This document shows positions 16,379-24,485 of a stretch of DNA of 25,737 nucleotides, piece after piece. The first letter of the stretch is position 1. Every line of letters starts with the position of its first letter. The DNA is from Erythrobacter sp. Its GTDB lineage: Bacteria; Pseudomonadota; Alphaproteobacteria; Sphingomonadales; Sphingomonadaceae. The notes beneath the pieces were generated by a model. That model ran no database searches, had not been told where the DNA came from, and saw only the letters and a program-made list of their open reading frames with translations. The stretch lies in the NCBI GenBank assembly GCA_002695185.1, contig NZOF01000187.1, positions 9,597 through 35,333 of the forward strand, read 5' to 3'. The position numbers were made by a program, and so were the translations under genes.

Positions 16379-17058
16379 TCCACGATCAGCTGATAGCCAA
16401 TGCCGCGCAAGCTGACGATTGGCGAGCGCCCGTCGACGAGCGTGCCTATCTTCTGACGGATGGTTGAAATATGAACGTCAAGCGCGCGATCATAGGGGGC
16501 AAGAGGGCGTCCTAGTCCTTGTAGCGACAGGTCGGATCGCGAAACGGGGCGGCCCGCCTGTGTCGCCAACGCTTCGAGCACGTTAAACTCGATGCCGGTC
16601 AGCGCGAGCGGCTTTTCATCCCAGCATGCGACGCGCCGCTGTGAATCCAGCGTGAGGCGCCCATGGATCAGAGGCGAGTTTCCATCAGCTGACTTCCTGC
16701 CGCTGCGCCTTAGAACCGCCCGTATTCTGGCCGCAAGCTCGCCGGGGGAACATGGCTTGGAAAGATAGTCGTCTGCTCCTAAGTCAAGGCCTGCGATGCG
16801 GTCGATCTCGTCGCCGCGCGCGGTCAGCATCAGCACCGGGACATGGCTTTCGCGGCGGATCCGGCGCAGCACCTCGAGCCCGTTCAGGCGCGGCATCATG
16901 ATGTCGAGCACGACGATCTCGGCACGTGCTTCGACGATCGCCCCCAGGACGCGCTCGCCATCGTGGGCAGAGGCGACCGTGAAGCCTTCCTGTTGGAGAT
17001 ATTCAGTCAGAAGCTCGACCAACTCTCTGTCGTCGTCGATCAGCAGCACCGATGCCAT
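16375..17058 (-). CDS. OmpR-family response regulator (two-component system 2)
   Basis: 227-aa regulator of the CpxR/OmpR type. The receiver domain has D8-D10, phospho-acceptor D52 (VVLDIMMPRLNG), T79 and K101 (YLSKPCSPGEL). The winged helix follows at about 130-225, with LTGIEFNVLEALATQAGRPVS, written here as LTGIEFNVLEALA, and the recognition helix ALDVHISTIRQKIG. It is transcribed away from the RND pump operon across a 141-bp spacer and is coupled to its kinase by overlap. That arrangement makes it the likely activator of the pump genes, with the CTTAACA boxes in the spacer as its candidate site. Confidence 0.94.
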   Translation of the reverse strand: MASVLLIDDDRELVELLTEYLQQEGFTVASAHDGERVLGAIVEARAEIVVLDIMMPRLNGLEVLRRIRRESHVPVLMLTARGDEIDRIAGLDLGADDYLSKPCSPGELAARIRAVLRRSGRKSADGNSPLIHGRLTLDSQRRVACWDEKPLALTGIEFNVLEALATQAGRPVSRSDLSLQGLGRPLAPYDRALDVHISTIRQKIGTLVDGRSPIVSLRGIGYQLIVE

Positions 17059-17139
17059 TGCTATTCCCCTCAGCTACGGAACCGCACCTTAAACCCGGTA
17101 GGCGCTAAGTTCGGCGAGTTTTACCGTTCTTCACCGGCT

Positions 17140-17156
17140 CTTAACACAACTTAACA
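17140..17156. promoter_or_regulatory. Direct repeat CTTAACA, 10-bp period, candidate regulator site
   Basis: CTTAACA at 17140-17146 recurs at 17150-17156, exactly one helical turn later, in the spacer between the regulator gene and the pump operon. OmpR-family proteins bind as head-to-tail dimers to such 10-11-bp tandem half sites. A third weaker half site, CTTAAAC, lies near 17089. The boxes end 44 bases before the pump operon start codon, so they could lie at its promoter. Confidence 0.5.
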
Positions 17157-17199
17157 TGCGCCTACGCCATACCGCATCGAACAGCTGCCGGAGTTGCCG

Positions 17200-18597
17200 A
17201 TGAGAATCCCGTTTGCCGTCCTCGCGGCCCTTTGCGTTGCGGGCTGCGACGTGGCCACAATTCAGCCGCGGCCGCAACAGGCCGTTGCGGCGCGCTTCTC
17301 CGCGTCGGCCCCGCAAAGCGGAACAGCCGCCGATATGAACTGGATGACCCAGTTTGGCGATCCAAGCCTGATGCAGCTTCTTCGTTTAGCAGCGAATGCC
17401 AGCCCCGACCTCCGCACGGCGGCGGCCAACGTCATGTCCGCCCGCGCGCTGGCTGGGGAAGCATCGGCAGCGCTCTATCCGTCGATTACAGGCACGGCCC
17501 AAGCCACCGTGGAAGGCGCTCAAGATCGGGGCAAGGAAACATCGCGTAGCGCTCTGGTTGATGCCAGCTGGGAAATAGACATGTTCGGGAAGGTGCGCGA
17601 TACCACCCGTGCCAGCCGCTTAAGGGCGCGTGCCGAGGAATATGACTATGCTGGTGCCTACGTGACGCTCGCCGCCGAGGTGGCAGATACTTACATCGAA
17701 TACCGCGCATGCCGGTCTTACGAGGCGGTCTATCGCGAGGCGCTGAAATCCCAGCAGCAAACGTTGGGTGTGACTCGCGAACTGGTCGGGGCAGGGATGG
17801 GCGCCGAGACAGAGGTGTCGCTGGCAAGCGCCAATGCGTCCAGTGCCGAAATATCAGCCTCGGATCAGGCGGCGAATTGCGAGATCGTGGCGCAATCCAT
17901 GGCGACGCTGGTAGGCGCGCCGCAAAATCAGGTTCGATCGATACTGGGTGATGGTGCCAGCTTGCCAGCAACGCGCGCCTTTCGCGTCAGTGCAGTGCCC
18001 TCCGACATGTTGCGGCAGCGGGCCGATGTCGCATCGGCCGAGGCTCGCTTCGCCGCCGAACTGCTGGACATGCGGGTTGCGAAGGCGGAGCTTTATCCAT
18101 CGCTGACCTTGGGCGGCACCGTCACGGCGACCAACCCATCGAGCTGGAACTTCGGTCCCGCGCTCAGTCTTCCGATCTTCGACGGCGGGCAGCGACGCGA
18201 AGCGGTGCGGGGGGCAAACGCCGACGCCATACTGTCCGCTGAGTCCTACCGAGCGACGGTCCTTTCAGCGATCGAAGAGGTCGAAAACGCCCTGACGCGC
18301 CTGAACACCGCCTCGCGCAATCTGGACAGTGCCGCATCGTTGGTCGCTCAGTATCAAGAATACTTCGACACGACCGACGAGGAATGGCGCGTTGGCTGGA
18401 CCACCCTTTTGGCGCGCGAGGAAGCGCGGCGCCAGGTTCAATCGGCTCGGCTGACCCAGATCTCGCAGCGCGAAACTGTGCTGCGACAGTGGGTCGCGCT
18501 CTACAAGGCAGTGGGGGGCGGCTGGCAGCGCCCTACCGCACCAGCCACGAACACAGCCACGCAGACGCCGCAAGTTGACGCGGCCCCGGAGACATAA
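17200..18597 (+). CDS. Outer-membrane efflux lipoprotein, TolC/NodT family
   Basis: Outer-membrane channel of a tripartite pump. The start is the ATG at 17200, with CGGAG 7 bases upstream; an in-frame TTG at 17194 overlaps that site. The 465-aa product starts with a lipoprotein signal (lipobox LCVAGC, Cys16). Two outer-membrane-efflux repeats follow (about 55-240 and 260-440) with the family's alternating Ala-rich helices and the segment LDMRVAKAELYPSLTLGGTV, shown here as AKAELYPSLTLGG, and LPIFDGGQRR. The C-terminal tail is Pro/Thr-rich. It is the first gene of the operon; the adaptor starts two bases after its stop codon. Confidence 0.93.
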   Translation: MRIPFAVLAALCVAGCDVATIQPRPQQAVAARFSASAPQSGTAADMNWMTQFGDPSLMQLLRLAANASPDLRTAAANVMSARALAGEASAALYPSITGTAQATVEGAQDRGKETSRSALVDASWEIDMFGKVRDTTRASRLRARAEEYDYAGAYVTLAAEVADTYIEYRACRSYEAVYREALKSQQQTLGVTRELVGAGMGAETEVSLASANASSAEISASDQAANCEIVAQSMATLVGAPQNQVRSILGDGASLPATRAFRVSAVPSDMLRQRADVASAEARFAAELLDMRVAKAELYPSLTLGGTVTATNPSSWNFGPALSLPIFDGGQRREAVRGANADAILSAESYRATVLSAIEEVENALTRLNTASRNLDSAASLVAQYQEYFDTTDEEWRVGWTTLLAREEARRQVQSARLTQISQRETVLRQWVALYKAVGGGWQRPTAPATNTATQTPQVDAAPET

Positions 18598-18598
18598 A

Positions 18599-19810
18599 AT
18601 GAAGAAGGCAATCATCGCTGCGGTAATTGTTCTGGCTGCCGGCGCGGCTTTTTTTGTTTATGGCCCTGGGCCGGATGCGGGGGGTCAAACCGATGCACCT
18701 GCAAACGCGCCTTCCGAGCAGGCCGAGGGCACGGAGGCGGCTGCTGCGCTCACTGTCAGCACCGCGCCGCCTCAATTTTCGATCTGGCCCGAGACGGTCG
18801 AGGCCACCGGCTGGACCGCTGCATGGCAGGAAGTGGTAATTTCAGCAGAGGTCGGCGGCCAGCGGATCGAAACGCTTGGCGCCGATGTGGGCGACACGGT
18901 CAAGCAGGGCGATCTGCTGGTCGAGCTGTCCCGCGAGACACTGGATAACAACATCGATCAATTAGAGGCCGCGCTGGAATCTGCACAGGCGTCGCTTGAG
19001 CAGGCCGCGGCGAATTCGGAACGAGCGCGTCGGCTGCAGAATTCTGGCTCTGGCGCTTTGTCTCAGCAAGACGCAGCCGAGTATTATGCCACCGAGCGCA
19101 AGTCGCAGGCCGATGTCTCTTCCGCCGAAGCACAACTCGCCTCGGCCAGATTGGACCTGCAGCACGCGACAATCGCTGCGTCCTATGGCGGTGTGATTTC
19201 GTCGCGCAGCGCCGTGGTGGGAGATGTCGTGACCGAAGGGGCGGAATTGTATCGCCTGATCCGTGATGGCCGCATCGAATGGCAGGCCGAAGTGCCGTTG
19301 CGCCAGCTTCGCGACATCCGGGTCGACACACCGGTGACGATCCCGACGCCGCTGGGCGAGGTCACGGGCGCGGTTACGCGCATCGCACCGTCAGCCTCTG
19401 AAACCAATGGCCGGGTCAAGGTATATGTAGCGCTGAACGAGCCGGAGGAAGGTCCCGAACCGAAAATCGGCGTGATGATTAGTGGCCGTTTCACCACCGA
19501 CGAAAGCGAGGCGCTGCACGTGCCTTCCACGGCGGTCGTTCTGCAGGACGGGTTCTCCTACATCTTCGTGCTGGACGATGACGATCCGACGATCGTGCGC
19601 CGCGAGCGGGTCGAAACAGGACGTCGTCGGGACGATCGAGTGGCACTGATCGCGGACCTGTCGCCCGACGCGCAGGTGGTGCAAACGGGCGGGGCCTTCC
19701 TGTCCGACGGCGCCAAGGTTCGGGTTAGCGATGGCGAAACGGAGGCCCCTGCCGGAGACGGGACCGATATGGCCAAGAGCGAGCCCGCCGATCAGGAGGC
19801 AGCCGAATGA
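18599..19810 (+). CDS. RND periplasmic adaptor (membrane fusion protein)
   Basis: This 403-aa protein connects the RND permease to the outer-membrane channel. The ATG at 18599 is preceded by CGGAGA. An N-terminal signal anchor (about 4-22) is followed by a Pro/Ala-rich spacer. The barrel-lipoyl region comes next (GQRIETLGADVGDTVKQGDL, about 86-105), then a short coiled-coil hairpin (about 115-185) with LDNNIDQLEAALESAQ, and the second lipoyl half with ATIAASYGGVISSRSAVVGD. The beta-barrel and C-terminal domain end in an acidic tail. The order and lengths fit an HlyD/AcrA-type adaptor for HAE1 pumps. The stop overlaps the permease start (ATGA). Confidence 0.94.
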   Translation: MKKAIIAAVIVLAAGAAFFVYGPGPDAGGQTDAPANAPSEQAEGTEAAAALTVSTAPPQFSIWPETVEATGWTAAWQEVVISAEVGGQRIETLGADVGDTVKQGDLLVELSRETLDNNIDQLEAALESAQASLEQAAANSERARRLQNSGSGALSQQDAAEYYATERKSQADVSSAEAQLASARLDLQHATIAASYGGVISSRSAVVGDVVTEGAELYRLIRDGRIEWQAEVPLRQLRDIRVDTPVTIPTPLGEVTGAVTRIAPSASETNGRVKVYVALNEPEEGPEPKIGVMISGRFTTDESEALHVPSTAVVLQDGFSYIFVLDDDDPTIVRRERVETGRRRDDRVALIADLSPDAQVVQTGGAFLSDGAKVRVSDGETEAPAGDGTDMAKSEPADQEAAE

Positions 19811-22800
19811 ACTTTTCCGCATGGGCAATCCGCAATCCGGTCCCGCCGATCCTTGCCTTCATCCTGCTGACGGTCACGGGAATGATGGCGTTCACTCGCC
19901 TTGACGTTCAGAACTTTCCCGATATGGACATGCCGACGATCAGCATCTCGGCTTCGCTGGACGGCGCGGCTGCGGCGCAGCTTGAGACCGAGGTCGCACG
20001 CAAGATCGAGGATCAGTTGACCGGGCTTGAGGCGCTGGACTCTGTGACTACCACGATCACCGACGGCAGCGTGTCGATCTCTGTCTCATTTCAGGTTGGC
20101 AAGGACGTTCAGATCGCGCTGGATGAGGTCCAGACCGCTGTCGATCAGGCGCAAAGCGATCTGCCGCAGGAAATGAATGCGCCGACGGTGTCGAAAAGCA
20201 GCATTGGCGCTTCGCCGCTGGTCACATTCGTTGTCAGTTCCGATCGCTTGGGCGATTCCGAGCTAAGCTGGTTCATCGACAACGATCTGGAACGCGCGTT
20301 GATGCAGGTCGAAGGCGTGGGCGAGGTTGGCCGCCTCGGCGGCGTCGATCGCGAAATCCGTGTCGAGTTGAACCCCGAACTACTGGCCGGGCTAGGTCTC
20401 AGCGTCGATGACGTCAATACCCGGCTGGATGAGGTGCAGCGCGACCTGTCGGGCGGCAAGGCGGATATCGGCGGCGCCAGTCAGTCGGTCCGCGTTCTTG
20501 CCGCCGCCGACGATATCGAGCAGGTCAGCGCAACGCCGATCCCGCTGCCAAATGGATCATGGGTCCGGCTGGACGAACTGGGCACCGTCACCGACACGCA
20601 TTCCGACATCACATCGCTGTCCTACCTGAACGGAGAGCCGGTGATCGCCGCGCAGATCAAGCGGCTCAAGGGCTATTCTGATCTGGCCGTGACCGAAAGC
20701 GTGCGTGAGGCGGTAGAGGAATTTGCCGCCGAGAACCCGCAGGTGACGATCGAAGAGGCTTACAACACGATCCTGCCAACCGAACAGAACTACGAAGCCT
20801 CGATGACCATGCTCTACGAAGGCGCGATCATCGCCGTCATCGTCGTCTTTCTGTTCCTGATGGACTGGCGTGCGACGATGCTCGCCGCGATCGCCTTGCC
20901 GCTGTCGATCATCCCCACCTTTTTGGTGATGGATTACATGGGCTACACGCTCAACACCGTGACGCTGCTCGCCCTGTCGCTGGTGGTCGGCATTCTGGTC
21001 GACGACGCCATCGTCGAGGTCGAGAATATCGAGCGGCACATGCATATGGGCAAACCGGCCTATGAAGCCTCGATGGAGGCTGCCGACGAAATCGGTCTCG
21101 CCGTGATCGCGACGACCTTCACCCTGATCGCCGTTTTCCTGCCAACGGCCTTTATGAGCGGGATCGTTGGCATCATCTTCAAACAGTTCGGCATTACCGC
21201 GTCGGTCGCCGTCTTCTGTTCGCTTCTCGTCGCGCGTCTGGTGACCCCGATGATGGCGGCCTACATGATGAAATCCTCGCCCTCGCCGGAGAAGGGTGAC
21301 GGCTGGATGATGCGCCACTACCTGTCGGTCGTGCGCGTCTCGCTGCGACACCGCTGGATGCCGGTTCTGGGCGTTCTTGGCTTTTTCGCGCTGACCTTCC
21401 TGATGCTGGGACAATTGTCGACAGGCTTCTTCCCCGCATCGGACGACAGCCAGACTCAGGTCAGCGTTACCACGCAACCCGGATCAACGATCGAGCAAAC
21501 CGATCAGATCGCGCGGCAGGCCGCTGCCTCCCTGGCCGATGTCGATCATGTCACCGAAGTGTTTCAGGCAACCGGCACAGCATCGACCGGCGGGGGTGGT
21601 GGAGGTGGAGGCACAACATCGTCCGTGACCTCGGCGACCATCGTCGTCAACCTGACCAATATCGACGATCGGGACGTCACCCAGACCGAAATCGAATCCG
21701 GTATCCGTGAGGCAGTGGAAGGCATTCCTGGTGCGCGAATCGAAGTGGGCTCGGGCGGCAACGGCACCGAACTCCAGATCACAATGGCTGGCGACAACTC
21801 CGAAGCGCTGGAACAGGCCACGGCATCGTTGGAAGCCGATATTCGTGAAAATATTCAGGGTATCGGCAACGTAACGTCGTCGGCCGCGCTGCAATCTCCA
21901 GAGATCGTCATCACCCCCAATCTCGATCTGGCGGCCTCTTACGGGATCACCTCGCAAGCAGTATCCAACGCAGTCCGCATCGCCACGTCTGGCGCCTACG
22001 ACTCCGCTCTTTCGCAGTTGAACCTACCAGAACGGCAGGTTCCAATCCGGGTGACGCTTGACCAAAGCGCGCGCGGCACCTTGGAAGAGATCAGCCTCAT
22101 CCCGGTCACCGGAAACGATGGCATCGTGACGCTGGGATCGATTGCCGATATCTCGATGGGGTCGTCGCCGTCTCAGATCGACCGGCTTGACCGTTCGCGT
22201 AATGCCAGCGTCACGATCGAACTCAACGGACGCAATCTGTCCGACGTCAATGCCGAGGTGAGGCAGCTCGCGGCCTACCAGAACCTTCCGTCAGGCGTCG
22301 AATTCGTTGAACAGGGCGATCTTAAGCGGCAGACGGAATTGTTCGCAAGCTTCGGCTCGGCGATGGCGATCGGGATCTTCTGCGTCTACGCGGTGCTCGT
22401 CCTGCTTTTCCACGACTTCCTGCAGCCGATTACGATCCTGACCGCGCTTCCTCTTGCGTTAGGAGGTGCATTGTTTCCCCTGGTGATGACGGGCACAAGC
22501 TTTTCAATGCCGGCGGTCATCGGTCTATTGCTGCTGATGGGTATCGTATCGAAGAATTCCATCCTCTTGGTCGACTATGCAATTGAAGCTAGGCAAAAGG
22601 GAATGCCTCGCTTTGATGCCCTGATCGATGCCTGTCACAAGCGAGCACGCCCTATCATAATGACGACTATTGCCATGTCTGCCGGTATGGCTCCGGCAGC
22701 GCTCAGCTTGGTTGAGGGGGACCCGAGTTTTCGCCAGCCAATGGCGACGGTTGTGATCGGCGGGCTGATTACCTCAACCTTTCTCAGCCTGTTGGTTATT

Positions 22801-22878
22801 CCCGTGGTCTATACATTTGTTGATGACGTCGAGAAAATCACAATGAAAATCATCCGGCGATTTGCTGTTGATGCCTGA
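19807..22878 (+). CDS. RND-family efflux permease (HAE1/AcrB-like)
   Basis: Proton-driven inner-membrane transporter, 1023 aa, normal length for the family. Helix 1 (about 10-30) precedes the first large periplasmic loop (to about 330). A helix cluster follows with the proton-relay pair D399-D400 in GILVDDAIVEVEN and Lys916 in SKNSILLVDYAIE, matching AcrB D407/D408 and K940. The second periplasmic loop contains an unusual run of eight glycines at residues 595-602. Codon use changes near 22440: 22561-22680 has 59 G or C in 120, against 77 in 120 for 20281-20400, although the reading frame and motifs continue unbroken. The substrate range cannot be predicted; the divergent two-component genes presumably regulate it. 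Confidence 0.95.
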   Translation: MNFSAWAIRNPVPPILAFILLTVTGMMAFTRLDVQNFPDMDMPTISISASLDGAAAAQLETEVARKIEDQLTGLEALDSVTTTITDGSVSISVSFQVGKDVQIALDEVQTAVDQAQSDLPQEMNAPTVSKSSIGASPLVTFVVSSDRLGDSELSWFIDNDLERALMQVEGVGEVGRLGGVDREIRVELNPELLAGLGLSVDDVNTRLDEVQRDLSGGKADIGGASQSVRVLAAADDIEQVSATPIPLPNGSWVRLDELGTVTDTHSDITSLSYLNGEPVIAAQIKRLKGYSDLAVTESVREAVEEFAAENPQVTIEEAYNTILPTEQNYEASMTMLYEGAIIAVIVVFLFLMDWRATMLAAIALPLSIIPTFLVMDYMGYTLNTVTLLALSLVVGILVDDAIVEVENIERHMHMGKPAYEASMEAADEIGLAVIATTFTLIAVFLPTAFMSGIVGIIFKQFGITASVAVFCSLLVARLVTPMMAAYMMKSSPSPEKGDGWMMRHYLSVVRVSLRHRWMPVLGVLGFFALTFLMLGQLSTGFFPASDDSQTQVSVTTQPGSTIEQTDQIARQAAASLADVDHVTEVFQATGTASTGGGGGGGGTTSSVTSATIVVNLTNIDDRDVTQTEIESGIREAVEGIPGARIEVGSGGNGTELQITMAGDNSEALEQATASLEADIRENIQGIGNVTSSAALQSPEIVITPNLDLAASYGITSQAVSNAVRIATSGAYDSALSQLNLPERQVPIRVTLDQSARGTLEEISLIPVTGNDGIVTLGSIADISMGSSPSQIDRLDRSRNASVTIELNGRNLSDVNAEVRQLAAYQNLPSGVEFVEQGDLKRQTELFASFGSAMAIGIFCVYAVLVLLFHDFLQPITILTALPLALGGALFPLVMTGTSFSMPAVIGLLLLMGIVSKNSILLVDYAIEARQKGMPRFDALIDACHKRARPIIMTTIAMSAGMAPAALSLVEGDPSFRQPMATVVIGGLITSTFLSLLVIPVVYTFVDDVEKITMKIIRRFAVDA

Positions 22879-22949
22879 CCCAACGCTAATGGCGGAGAAT
22901 ACAACGCATGCCTCCCCTCGCTCATTGTGCGGCATTGCGGTAAATGCGC

Positions 22950-23145
22950 TCGTGTCAGCTATGCCGCGATGCCCCTCCCGACGCGAGGCTCATGCACTTG
23001 CGGCCCATTGCCGACAGTCGAGATGGCTCGGCGCTGCAATGCAGCATTCACCAGACCTGCCGTTCGATCATCGGTGCAGCATTTTCGCTGGCCGGGCGGC
23101 GGCTGAGCGGACTTTCCTGCCGTTCGCAGCCGCTGCGGCATATTA
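22950..23145. repeat. Dispersed intergenic repeat, copy R3
   Basis: This lies in the 369-bp gap between the RND gene and the HEPN-motif gene. The B block is clear: GCAGCATTCACCAGACC at 23041-23057 and GCGGACTTTCCTGCC at 23107-23121 are identical to R1 and nearly equally spaced (66 against 65 bases). The stretch before it (22970-23035) is unlike the A blocks of R2 and R4, so the copy is partial or diverged. I see no gene or clear terminator in the gap. Confidence 0.6.
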
Positions 23146-23247
23146 GTCTTTCCATTTCTACTCAGCGTAGATCGTTGCCCGTCGGCGAGAGGTTTTGGCT
23201 TTAGACGATCGTCGCCTTGCTTTGATCAGCCTAGAATGTGAGCCGCA

Positions 23248-23970
23248 TCACCTTGTCCGCGCTTTTCTCCCGCTTTGGTATTTTTTTTGCATAGACATGA
23301 GCCAAGAGGAATACGGTCGATTATCGATATCCCGTTTAGCGTGCTCAAGATTTGTAAAGTGAAGATCAAAATCACGCTCGAATGCTGCGTTTCCAGCTAC
23401 CAGATCTTGAATAAGTTGGGCGAGGTAATTTAATAGCCTCTTCTTGAACTTCACGGTCAGAGCGTTTTCAGTAGAAATGCGAGACATCATTTCTTGAGAG
23501 AAATCATCATTTGCGTTATTGAGTGTGCGAGACCATTGCCCATGCGCCAATTTATTCCGAATTTCAATTATTGGCTTAAGATTATCATCCAGAATCACTA
23601 TCAAGGTTTGATAATGAGATCGAGCAGTTACAGGCAGCGAAGTGTTTAGATCTGCCCTTGGGACATGATAACGCTTGCGAAAACCTATTTCGATCGCCTT
23701 TTTCCATGAGTCGATTTGAGATGTGGCGGCTCCGACCATCTCACGCTCATGTTCCGAAAATCCGTTCGGCTCAAAGGCTAGCTTCCTAAGTCTATTTTCT
23801 GCCCATGCTCCAAGGAGAAGCATAGTGGTCTTTGTCAACGCATCCGCAGTTTTATCGTCACCGCGAGCCAAACAATCATTGAGCTCTCGCATAATACGCT
23901 CAAATGATACCTCTACGGCGCGAAGATTTTTTACGTGAGCTTTATAGAGGTTCTCTCGCGATGCGGCCAT
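23248..23970 (-). CDS. Protein of unknown family with HEPN-type RNase motif
   Basis: I do not recognise this 240-aa protein as a named family. It is mostly helical, basic, and lacks signal peptide or membrane segments. Residues 136-145 read EIRNKLAHGQ, which fits the R-x4-6-H catalytic motif of HEPN RNases (R138, N139, H143), with a polar residue after the Arg as is usual. HEPN proteins include toxins and anti-phage RNases such as RnlA, LsoA and the RiboL-PSP and MAE-type families; many also lack activity. Two sampled lines of the gene hold 52 G or C in 120, well below the window, pointing to foreign origin. It stands alone, with a tRNA-like sequence and a 19-bp hairpin right upstream on the same strand. 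The start at 23970 has only a weak GGGGACGGGA ahead. Confidence 0.7.
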   Translation of the reverse strand: MAASRENLYKAHVKNLRAVEVSFERIMRELNDCLARGDDKTADALTKTTMLLLGAWAENRLRKLAFEPNGFSEHEREMVGAATSQIDSWKKAIEIGFRKRYHVPRADLNTSLPVTARSHYQTLIVILDDNLKPIIEIRNKLAHGQWSRTLNNANDDFSQEMMSRISTENALTVKFKKRLLNYLAQLIQDLVAGNAAFERDFDLHFTNLEHAKRDIDNRPYSSWLMSMQKKYQSGRKARTR

Positions 23971-23977
23971 TCCCGTC

Positions 23978-24021
23978 CCCGGTCATCAAAGCGCACCTTC
24001 GAGTGCGCTTTGATGACCGGG
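23978..24021. repeat. Perfect 19-bp inverted repeat, 6-nt loop, upstream of the HEPN gene
   Basis: Arms at 23978-23996 and 24003-24021, loop CTTCGA. The right arm contains the 3' strand of the T-stem and acceptor of the tRNA-like sequence plus seven more bases, so the left arm is an exact inverted copy of a tRNA 3' end. On the minus strand the hairpin lies eight bases before the HEPN-gene start codon, where it would hide the ribosome site region or act as an attenuator. Confidence 0.9.
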
Positions 24022-24075
24022 AATCGAACCCGGCTAGACTCCCGAAAGGGCGTGTTTCCATTACACTATCACCCA
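24010..24075 (-). tRNA. tRNA-like sequence with degenerate anticodon arm (likely pseudogene or mimic)
   Basis: Read on the minus strand it folds as follows. The acceptor is 24075-24069 with 24016-24010 (TGGGTGA and TCATCAA; one G-A mismatch and one G-U). A TA linker precedes a 4-bp D-stem GTGT/ACAC with loop AATGGAA. The T-arm is perfect (CCGGG, TTCGATT, CCCGG). Between D and T arms there are only 18 bases, too few for a normal anticodon arm plus variable loop, and no 5-bp stem with 7-base loop can be drawn. Only a CCC-TTTC-GGG mini-hairpin forms. The segment CGCCCTTTC matches the 5' half of a tRNA-Glu(UUC) anticodon arm. A CCA end is not encoded. It cannot decode normally. Confidence 0.55.
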
Positions 24076-24237
24076 CGGCTACACAACATGAACGCGCTCA
24101 AACCGTCAAGTGTCAATCTAGGTATGGACGCATGCCAGTTGGCTGCGTGGTGATATCTACGCCTTCTTAGGTCTGGAGAGACCGTACGCTAGATTGGGAA
24201 CTTATCGATGCGCGTGCAGTGGAGGTTCGGCATAGGC

Positions 24238-24405
24238 GAGGTAGTTTGGGCTCGGAGCCGACGCGCGGCGCTGCGGCGACGCCCAGGAGACCCGTTGCAG
24301 GCCAACCATCTGCAAGGACGGCCCTCTGCGGACCTTCAACCGGGCAACTGCCGCCGCAGCGCGGCGTCACCGAAGCTGCCTTCCATCCTCGCCGCAGCAT
24401 TTCCA
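24238..24405. repeat. Dispersed intergenic repeat, copy R4
   Basis: The A block (24247-24325) agrees with R2 at 71 of 79 positions. The B block at 24366 (GTCACCGAAGCTGCC, then GCCGCAGCATTTCC) is more diverged but in the same place and order. The gap 24076-24534 around it holds no gene I can support. Confidence 0.65.
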
Positions 24406-24485
24406 ACGGCCCGAGGTCTGCCGTGGTGGCCAAGGGCGTCGAGGCTGGCCGTCGGGCCTGTGGGATGGTCTGAGGCGATCTCGTC

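Noticed and set aside
23978..24075. Ordinary tRNA gene used as an integration site for an island
   Set aside because: The anticodon arm is incomplete, no integrase gene is present in the window and the duplicated 3' end is inverted rather than direct. It remains possible only if the element has decayed.
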